Part shown: positions 46,479-54,516 of the stretch, piece by piece
How positions within the stretch are numbered: the stretch's first letter is position 1
Layout: every line of letters starts with the position of its first letter
From: Phytomonas francai
Lineage: Eukaryota > Euglenozoa > Kinetoplastea > Trypanosomatida > Trypanosomatidae
Length of the DNA stretch: 64,000 nucleotides
Direction of reading: 5' to 3'
Assembly (NCBI GenBank): GCA_001766655.1
Contig: MJCC01000003.1
Span: 425,425 to 489,424, forward strand
Program-made: the position numbers and the translations under genes
The notes under the pieces: model-generated
Told to the model about the DNA's origin: nothing
Seen by the model: only the letters and a program-made list of their open reading frames with translations
Database searches by the model: none

Positions 46479-46760
46479 CCTTTATCAAGCAACATACGAA
46501 TAGAGGTAATAGCACCCGCCAAGAAATATAACGCGATCGCGTTATTTAAAACTATTTGTAAGGAACTAAATATCTAGTTATTTTGGCGAGATGAGAAGAC
46601 TTTGATTTTCGGTAAATTTATTTTCAAGAAAGATGCACAGTATACACCAAATTGACAAAAATATGAAGAAGAAACAAAGCAAGAGAGTTGAGTGTGCTGG
46701 TGTCAGGGGCATGTGTATATACACACGTTCGGAATAAACTGTGGGAGCGCTTCAGTCAGA

Positions 46761-46795
<35 letters not shown>

Positions 46796-46949
46796 ATGAA
46801 AGAGGGGTGGGGGGTGGGACCATGAATCGAATCGAACGATGGGATAAAAAATCCCAACGCACACAACTTATTAAGACTGATGCTGGCTTTACTGTACTCT
46901 GTTAATCTCTCAAAGTGAAATACTGTCCAAAATAGGCAGCTTCCCAAAC
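46479..46949. other. Spacer with (TA)n
   Basis: It contains a TA run at 46764-46792 downstream of the BolA stop. No gene is seen. Confidence 0.5.
46764..46792. repeat. (TA)n microsatellite
   Basis: About 14 uninterrupted TA units in the 3' region of the BolA gene. Confidence 0.9.
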
Positions 46950-47201
46950 TCATACAGATGGATTGACTGCTGCAGCTGGTGGTGGCTTCGCAATGATCGA
47001 TAAAGCGTGGATAGCTTGTGAAGAAAGCTCTTTTTTAAACAATTCGTTCACCATGCGATGACGCTGAAGCATTGGAACGTTTCGAAATGCTTCGGAAACG
47101 ATACGAACGCTGTACTTCGCCTCCTCCGCACTGTCAACGATGACCTCAACCTCGTTTGGATGAAGTTCATCCTGAATTTTTTGCCTGATAACGTTTTCCA
47201 T
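46950..47201 (-). CDS. BolA-family protein (83 aa)
   Basis: ATG at 47201. The full BolA fold is covered: an N-terminal helix and strand (VIRQKIQDELHPNEVEVIVD), the helix-turn segment (VRIVSEAFRNVPMLQRHRMVNELFKKEL) and the C-terminal IHALSIIAKPP. BolA proteins work with monothiol glutaredoxins in iron-sulfur cluster delivery and iron sensing, in the cytosol or mitochondria. RHRMV and the His of IHALS, which contributes to cluster binding, are present. The HF...H region between strand 2 and helix 2 is shortened, with AEEAKYSVRI in place of the usual Gly/Ser/His loop. No clear presequence is visible, which favours the cytosolic BolA2-like type. Confidence 0.9.
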   Translation of the reverse strand: MENVIRQKIQDELHPNEVEVIVDSAEEAKYSVRIVSEAFRNVPMLQRHRMVNELFKKELSSQAIHALSIIAKPPPAAAVNPSV

Positions 47202-47446
47202 TTTTGGATGACTTTATTTTATGCACTGTAACTCTTGAAAACGCTTTAAATAGCTAAAAAAAAGTGGTAAATATTTTTAAATCTAACAAGTGTCTCTAAA
47301 AATGTTTGAAAAGGATGCATGAGCCAGAATAGTAAAACAAGTCTGAACAGCAACGCATCATAGCATACACCACGCTTCGGTGGTAATGTACCCTTTGTTC
47401 TGCATGATATCCCCCAATAAGGGGTGCAGGGTTGTATTAAATCAAT

Positions 47447-50400
47447 TTAAGCATCGGGAAAACGTATGAGAGAAGTAAAAAGGTTTACGAATTCATTGTC
47501 ATCCTCAGAGAGCAGTGATGCACCAAGAAGGGGGTCATCTGCTTCATTGGATAAGGATGCGTTTTGCATGTTCACTGCTTCCCTGCCATAACGCCCACGT
47601 TTTGAATTCTCACTGCTATCCATAGAGTGCAATGCTGAACTTGTTGAGGAGCGGCATGCAAAGGCGTGCCGTAGCTGCACCTTCTGTTCCGGCGACAATA
47701 AGTGCCTCCAGGCATTTCGCCAGGTTTCCACGTGCGGTGCCGAGCCCCCCAACGACGACGACAGGCTTCGGCCGTTCACGACGGAGGCCAGCTGTTGAGA
47801 GGGAAAGATCACCGGCGGACATCGCACGCCCGACACGGACTCCGTATCCTGCAGGAACGCGTTTACGTAGAAATTCGTTGGATATGGCGACGGCAGTGCG
47901 AACGCGGTGGGATCCTTGCCAGGCGAATGGGCACCCAAACGGCCATCCCTTCGCCTTGCCTGTTGTCGCCGCCACACGGCCCGCTCTTCGATTGACAGGA
48001 GTGTCATACTCCCAATAATATGCAATAGAGAATCCTCATGGCTTAAGGACGATTGAGGTTCACTCTTGCAGTTCTCCTCCTCCTCCTCCTCCTCCTCCGC
48101 CATGACGCTTTGAAATATACTTTCCAACACATTTTGATGCAATTGGTGCCACTTCTCTGCTGTGGTCCTTTCTCTGTTATGCGTTTTCGAGCCCGTACCT
48201 CGTGGAAGCGGGGGCGAAATTTCCATTTTGCTTAACTGGCGCTGACGCCAGGTACGCACTGCGCTTGAATTGAGCCCTGCATGATAGAGCAGCACGCAGA
48301 GTGAGATTTCCACTCGTGGCATCAACATTGCACGCGGATCGCTTCCATTTTGAACACTTTTCGACTCCTCCTGCTCGAGTTTCTCTGGCACTACACCATG
48401 CGTTATTGAAACGGTAGAATTTGCCTCGTTTCTCTCACCATTTGTGCGGTGGAGCAAGGATCCCCACCAGCAATGCAATATTGCGCATATTAACCACACG
48501 TCGGGCGATGTATTCAGTAGCAGAAGGATAATTTTCTCCATGATAGCTGGATCCTGAAGGATCTTTACAACCGTGGTAGATGGGGTTGGCAGCAAACTTT
48601 CGTTGTCGTTCTCGAGGGGGGGAAATTTCCACGTTTGCAATGTCACCGGACTAAAGATGCGAAGAAGCGCTGTGTAACTCAACGAAAAAGTGGCCACCCA
48701 CCGTATCATGAGCTCATCGGAGTCGAAATCGGATTCCAATGAGAGGAGATAGTGCGGGGAACCCACGACGGTCGGCCACCGTACAGACGGAACGGGTAGC
48801 GACAAAATCCAGCCAATCAGCTCTAAGAATGAGAAGAAAAGATGGAACCCTGCAGGCGAATTCTGTTTGAGTACCACGCGTAGGGCCTTTGTGGACCGGA
48901 GAACTTCATCTCTGTTGGCAAAGGAGGAATCGGTTGCCTGACGGTTGTCATTTTCACGCCCCATTTTGTTGTTTGGCGCTGCTACGCCGCCTGTATGGGT
49001 TCCCATGACCTCATCGAATTCTTGCACACCAGCATTACCTACAACTCCCTGCCCAGCGATGTCAGCCCCTGTTATCCTAGAATCTGTATCTACTGTTTCG
49101 TGAACGAAGCTGGTTGGACTTTTTTGCAAAACGGCAGTCTCGCGTACAGTGTCTCGTGGCGTCTCACGCTCTAATGGTGCGTTAAAGGCCACACCATTCT
49201 TGACCGGGGCGATATGATCCTCCCAGGGTAAACTAGAGGCGGCATCAAGCTCTTCCAGCCACACCGCCTCCCCGCTGTCATATGGGGTTGCCTCCTCTTC
49301 CTCATTCTCCCGGCTAGCAGGATGCCCCGGCTGACCACCAAACTCGTCCGCGCCAATAGCAAAAGGGTCCTCCGCCTCGGCTTGCACATCAACGGTGCGG
49401 ACGTCTTTTGCCATGCCGTCATGCAGAGAGGGGGGTGAAAAGGTCTTAATAAACTGTTCAATTAAATTACACTCCGGGTCCGTTGGTCGCGCTGGGTTCC
49501 CCACGGCCGGTCCGGCCGACACATCCTCGACGAGACGCCAGAGCGGGGGGCTGTTTAGCGCAGGAAAGACACTCACCGCAGACCGCGTCGCCTCCGGGAT
49601 GTAGAAGGCGAGCATGCCCAGAAAGGAGAGAACGTGCCGCATCATCTCCCCCACCCGTCGGTCCGCTCTCGCGCGGGCGGACGGCGTCGGGCCCCGGCGC
49701 CTTTCCCGCCCGTCGGCCACCCACGCCTCGAGCACGCGCCAGCCGAGCGAGTTCGACCCGAAGCTCGCGGCGGGCCGCCGCCACCCCCCCGCCGGCGCGT
49801 CCGCCGGCCACGTCGACCACAGCAGCGCCTGCAGGAGCCGCTCCCACGCGAGCCCGCGCGCGGCCGCCGGCCACGTCGAGAGCAGCCCCCGCGCCCCCCG
49901 CGCCCCGCTGCGCACGAGCGCGAGGAGGCCCAGCCGGCGCACGTAGCGCCCCATAATCGGCGCGCACGCGCCCACGACCGCGTCCTCCACAACCCCCATC
50001 CACAGCGGCGCGCGGCCCTCCTTTCCCCCCTCCCCCTCCTCCCCGGGCTGCCCCCACATCGCGAGCACCTGCAGGAGCTTCACGAGGACGTAAAACGACG
50101 GCGAGGCGGCCGCGCGGGAGGCCGCCCCGCCCTCTCCCGCGCGCGCGCGCAGGACGGGGAGGGCGGCGTGCGCGCGGAAAACCGCGAGCGCGGACGCCTC
50201 GGCCGCGCGTAGGGCCTCCACGGCGTCGGCCTCGCCGAGGCCGCCCGGCGCCGCCTGCGAGACCCAGTGCACCCGATTCCCCGCGAACGACGCGGGCGGC
50301 CCCGCAAAGCTCACCCGACGCCCCCGCGGACGCCGAAGCGCCGCGCCCTCCGCGGGAGGACCCGCGTTGCCCGCCTTTTCCTTTTCCTTTTCCTCCCCCC

Positions 50401-52798
50401 CCTTCCCTTCCCACGGCGCCGCGATGCCGGAAAGGAGGAACGCGATGCGCCTCCGACGCTCCGCCAGCGGCTGGTAGGCGTCCGCGGAGGCCGCCCAGAG
50501 GTCCATCGCCTCGTCGACGGCGCCGCGCGGGGGATGGCTTGCCGCGGCATCCCCGCAGGCCTCAAATCCCGCCCTGGAAGGCCGCGCGAGGCGACGCCAG
50601 ACCACGAGCGCCTCTTCCTTGCCAAAAAAAGAAACCGGCAGCGGCCCGCAGGGCATGCTCATGGACATCCCCTCGAGCACCATGAGCACCCAAAGCGTCG
50701 CCACGGTGCTCCCGCCGTGAAAGACGTGAGGGAATTTGCGGAGAAGGGCCTCGTGGAGGCCTCGCCATAGGACGCACGCCGTGATCGGGCGCCGCACCTG
50801 CGCAGCGTGCAGGACCCCAGACCCCTCAAAGCAGTCGAGGACGGTGGAAAAGATCACACGCGCCCAGTTCTCGACGTGCGGACGCGCCTGAAGCCCTCCT
50901 ACCGGGTCCGCGTCCGCAAGGAACCCCAGCGAAACCAGGTTCCACGCCCAGGAGAGGAAATGCGCGCGCAGGGCGTCTATGGAGAGGAGGGCCTCGAGAT
51001 TGGGATTCGCCTCGGCGGGTGGGCGCACGTGGTCGTCCGACATCCCCCTGTGCGATCTCTCGGGGTTTGCAGAATCGTCACCGGGGCTGGGGGTCGTGGT
51101 GGTCGCGGCCCGCGTCGCGTGTATTCTTCGCGTCTCGATAATATAGCGCTCGAGCAGCCCAATTGCGGCAACAGTGCAAGCCAATACAATCCACTCTTCG
51201 GAGCGCTCTATGTGAGGGTCATACGCAATCCTGTCTGGTGAAACTTCAGGAAAAGAGGATGGGCTCGCGCTCTCGGAGGAACAGAGAACCGGGAAGACCC
51301 ACCCCCGCATGAGTTCCTCGAATATCTCGGCACCTCGATCATGCTTCTTCGGTCGTGACGCCCGCACTTCACGACGCCCTCCCTCCACGGAAGGGTCCGA
51401 CGACTTTCCCGGTCGAGACGAAAAGGCCGTATCCGAGAGGCAGGCGGCTGTTTTCATGACGTGCGGGAGCAAGGCGGAGGTCACGTAGTACTTTTTGTAC
51501 GGCAGCTGATTCCGCAAGTACACGGATAGGGCCGCAAGATAGCCGTTGGGATGCATCAGTGCCGCGGTGAGAAACCCACCGCGGAGGTGGGCGGTTTGCA
51601 GCTCCGCGCTCGACATACGCGCGACGTGCGAGGAGAGCCGGAAAGCGATCTCCCGCAGCCCGACCAGCCTGCTCTCCCCGCCGTCCGCACAGACGCCGCC
51701 CTGCTGGAAGTTGTACATTGTAGGGAGGAGGCGCTGGGCCTGCTCGAGAAGAATCGCATCAGGGTTCGCCCACCACCACAGCATAAAGAGCTCCAGCGCT
51801 GTGGGGCCGTGCCCATGGCAGACCAGCCATGACCACGCCACGTGAAAGGAAAAGGCGGACGCCAACAGCACGCTCGCCAGACAGCGCTCGAGTGAGCCTC
51901 GCAAAAAAGCTGGAAGTCGATCATACACACAGTGCGTATAGACGTGGGTGTAGAAAGGAGAACCGTTAGTCTGGGTACAACGTAAAGGTGCAGCTGCACC
52001 GGGGAGGTCTCGTTCATGGCTGATCTGGATAGGGCGGAGGTAGAGCTCAAGGAAGCACTGCTCCAGTACACTGCGCACAAAGACAGGGCGTGGCGGCCCC
52101 AGTTTTTTGACCCCTGGAAAAGCAGCTTCTTTGTCTTCATGGGGGGATGTACTCCTCTTTGAGTGTTTTCGAACCACCAAATCATCTTCTTCACCTCGAT
52201 TCGGTGGCAGTTGGCATCGCTTTGCTTCATGCGCCGCTACCTCTCGTAGTAAAGTAGGCAGTGCTTTTGCGGCATCCAATGGTGTCCGCGATGAATTCGC
52301 ATTGCCATGGTTCACTGCATTCCCTTCTTCAGTCTCATCATTTGGTTCAAACAACTTATCCACACGGGGTCGGGTTACGAAGAGAGAAGCGACGGGAGCA
52401 TTAGGAAAATAGTGGAGAGCTAAATTGGGAGCAGGGGCTAAGGGAGTGGTGTGAATGGGATGCTGTCCTCCTCTACTTGCCGAGGAAAACAACCTGGAAT
52501 AAAATGAGCAAGATTCTGAGGGGGGCGAGTCTAGGCTATTGGTGCGAGTGGCTTCCAGAAAAGCTTCCATAAATCGCTTTGAAGAATTATCTTCCGAAAA
52601 TAGTTTACCGGTGTTACTGTGTTCTTGGGATATAGGCAAACCGTGATGATGCATTCTCATCTGTTGAGATAGGCTGATTATTGGGTAGCTAAAGTAATCA
52701 CAGCACGATTCCATATTTCCGGCGGTCCATGACACACGCAAAGTAAATCGAAATAATTTTAGGGATCTTTCTACAGAAACTCTCCGCACCGCTGCCAT
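47447..52798 (-). CDS. Very large unrecognised protein (1783 aa)
   Basis: ATG at 52798; a second ATG at codon 29 (MESCCDYFSYPIISL) is possible. The protein mixes hydrophobic helical stretches (for example FLRGSLERCLASVLLASAFSFHVAWSWLVCHGHGPTAL and LSIDALRAHFLSWAWNLVSLGFL) with charged or Ser-rich linkers and an Ala/Arg/Gly-rich middle encoded in very GC-rich DNA (about 49,500-50,800). There is a Glu run near residue 1570. The helices look like those of a large alpha-solenoid scaffold rather than membrane spans, since they contain Arg, Trp and His throughout. I recognise no family. The frame is uninterrupted across 5.3 kb, so the gene is real. It begins upstream of BolA in the array with a short gap. 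Confidence 0.75.
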   Translation of the reverse strand: MAAVRRVSVERSLKLFRFTLRVSWTAGNMESCCDYFSYPIISLSQQMRMHHHGLPISQEHSNTGKLFSEDNSSKRFMEAFLEATRTNSLDSPPSESCSFYSRLFSSASRGGQHPIHTTPLAPAPNLALHYFPNAPVASLFVTRPRVDKLFEPNDETEEGNAVNHGNANSSRTPLDAAKALPTLLREVAAHEAKRCQLPPNRGEEDDLVVRKHSKRSTSPHEDKEAAFPGVKKLGPPRPVFVRSVLEQCFLELYLRPIQISHERDLPGAAAPLRCTQTNGSPFYTHVYTHCVYDRLPAFLRGSLERCLASVLLASAFSFHVAWSWLVCHGHGPTALELFMLWWWANPDAILLEQAQRLLPTMYNFQQGGVCADGGESRLVGLREIAFRLSSHVARMSSAELQTAHLRGGFLTAALMHPNGYLAALSVYLRNQLPYKKYYVTSALLPHVMKTAACLSDTAFSSRPGKSSDPSVEGGRREVRASRPKKHDRGAEIFEELMRGWVFPVLCSSESASPSSFPEVSPDRIAYDPHIERSEEWIVLACTVAAIGLLERYIIETRRIHATRAATTTTPSPGDDSANPERSHRGMSDDHVRPPAEANPNLEALLSIDALRAHFLSWAWNLVSLGFLADADPVGGLQARPHVENWARVIFSTVLDCFEGSGVLHAAQVRRPITACVLWRGLHEALLRKFPHVFHGGSTVATLWVLMVLEGMSMSMPCGPLPVSFFGKEEALVVWRRLARPSRAGFEACGDAAASHPPRGAVDEAMDLWAASADAYQPLAERRRRIAFLLSGIAAPWEGKGGEEKEKEKAGNAGPPAEGAALRRPRGRRVSFAGPPASFAGNRVHWVSQAAPGGLGEADAVEALRAAEASALAVFRAHAALPVLRARAGEGGAASRAAASPSFYVLVKLLQVLAMWGQPGEEGEGGKEGRAPLWMGVVEDAVVGACAPIMGRYVRRLGLLALVRSGARGARGLLSTWPAAARGLAWERLLQALLWSTWPADAPAGGWRRPAASFGSNSLGWRVLEAWVADGRERRRGPTPSARARADRRVGEMMRHVLSFLGMLAFYIPEATRSAVSVFPALNSPPLWRLVEDVSAGPAVGNPARPTDPECNLIEQFIKTFSPPSLHDGMAKDVRTVDVQAEAEDPFAIGADEFGGQPGHPASRENEEEEATPYDSGEAVWLEELDAASSLPWEDHIAPVKNGVAFNAPLERETPRDTVRETAVLQKSPTSFVHETVDTDSRITGADIAGQGVVGNAGVQEFDEVMGTHTGGVAAPNNKMGRENDNRQATDSSFANRDEVLRSTKALRVVLKQNSPAGFHLFFSFLELIGWILSLPVPSVRWPTVVGSPHYLLSLESDFDSDELMIRWVATFSLSYTALLRIFSPVTLQTWKFPPLENDNESLLPTPSTTVVKILQDPAIMEKIILLLLNTSPDVWLICAILHCWWGSLLHRTNGERNEANSTVSITHGVVPEKLEQEESKSVQNGSDPRAMLMPRVEISLCVLLYHAGLNSSAVRTWRQRQLSKMEISPPLPRGTGSKTHNRERTTAEKWHQLHQNVLESIFQSVMAEEEEEEEENCKSEPQSSLSHEDSLLHIIGSMTLLSIEERAVWRRQQARRRDGRLGAHSPGKDPTAFALPSPYPTNFYVNAFLQDTESVSGVRCPPVIFPSQQLASVVNGRSLSSSLGGSAPHVETWRNAWRHLLSPEQKVQLRHAFACRSSTSSALHSMDSSENSKRGRYGREAVNMQNASLSNEADDPLLGASLLSEDDNEFVNLFTSLIRFPDA

Positions 52799-54516
52799 TA
52801 GATTTTTTTAAGAAAAGGAAGCTTTCGAGAATGTTACGTTCCCCCTCCCTCCCCTCCCCCTCTTATTCGCTTAGTCTTGTCGGTTCAGTGGATGAATCTT
52901 GTCGTGTGTCAGTTAAAATACCAGGAAAAACATCAAACATGACGCTTTTCTTGTCTAGACACTATAAGCTGCCTTCAGTTCCCTTATTTCAGGAGCGTTT
53001 GTGTTTCACACTGTAGTATAATACTTGATTGTAGGTAAGGGCCAATAGAGAAAAAAGGAAGAAAATAAAAACAAAGCGAAGATACGCAAAAAGAAACCAC
53101 ATATTAATAATAGCCACCAACGTGATTTCAAAAAAGTAGGAAGGTAACCCTTGTATTTATTTACTTTTCCGATATAGCGAGTTTAAATAAAAATAGCCTA
53201 GTTTTTTTTTTTAAACAGAATCCAACCGAATCAAAGAATTCAACGAGTAAATTTTCAAAAGAAGATGCCCTTTAAGACAGCAAGTCAAAAATATGGATTA
53301 ATTTATTAGATTGTTTTTCTATAGCATAAAATACTCGTGCATCATTAAATGCACATATGAGCACGCAAAAGAGATACTTACATATTCGACGCATTTGTCT
53401 CTCCCATTTCCAAGACTATAGAAGAACTATTGAAAGTATACTATACATTAAGTATATATATATATATATATATATATAAAGAGGAAAAGAATATGACGAT
53501 GCAGCCTTAGGTGAATCTATATAGCTTCAATATTATTTGTATTTAGCCACCATAGCTCCTCGAAAATATGACAATGACTACAAAATAAAGGGTTTAATAT
53601 AAACTTTTTCTGCGCAACAAAGAGGCGAGAGAGGTAAAGCTTGAAGACGGAACTAACTATTCTAACTGGGAAAATTTATGAGCAAAAAATTAGCAAACCA
53701 TATAAGCACATCATTAATGCACACTACACTACTTTCATGGAGTAAACTATCGAGGCACTCTCAAAATATGAATTTTATGCAACCAAATTCGTGGAAATTT
53801 GCATTGGAATAGGATCCCTCAAAAGCAGCTGGATTAGTACAAGTGTACACGAGCAGTCAATATGCCAAGAATTTGATACTAAACAGAAGCTCAAGTAACC
53901 AGGAGTAATATTTTTAACTGTATATATTTATTCATAAAGCATCAGCCAAAGGATTAGCTCTGCAGTCTGGAAACTATATATTAAGAACAATTTGTATAAT
54001 ATAATCAATTAATTGGAACAGACGCATCACTGGCACTTTCGTATCATTTTACTCATCGTTGAAGTAATTAAAGATGCCACCATCCTTACCGTACTATAGT
54101 TTCCCTTGGTACCTTATATTTGAACAACCCGGCATTATCTTTTCAATAGGAAACCAACCAATCACACACACACACACACTAGGATACCGGAGAAAAGATC
54201 GACACTTTGGGGATTATATGCTTAGAAGTATCAAAGTTAAAACTCGGCTTCTGGAAGGCGGATTAAAAATTTCTATATATTGAAATATTGCTCTCCGCCT
54301 CGCTATTATCCTTGAGTTTTCCAACGCCGTCTCTCTAGATAACGGGTAAAGCATGGGTCGGCACACAGTATAGAAGCAAATACAAACAGCTCCATTAGTT
54401 GTGGTGCATGTATGTGAGGGGGTTGACTTAGGTATACACACCAGACCATGTTTCCATACACCTAGCACTTCCAACCAGGTGAAGTAAGCCGCGATTCCTC
54501 AGTATCACAATCAGTG
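52799..54516. other. 1.7-kb AT-rich spacer without a recognised gene
   Basis: It has TA repeats (53452-53478), a T tract near 53201-53213 and CA-type repeat near 54170. Frames of 60-86 codons on both strands lack any domain. No RNA gene was recognised. Confidence 0.5.
53452..53478. repeat. (TA)n microsatellite
   Basis: About 13 TA units. Confidence 0.9.
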
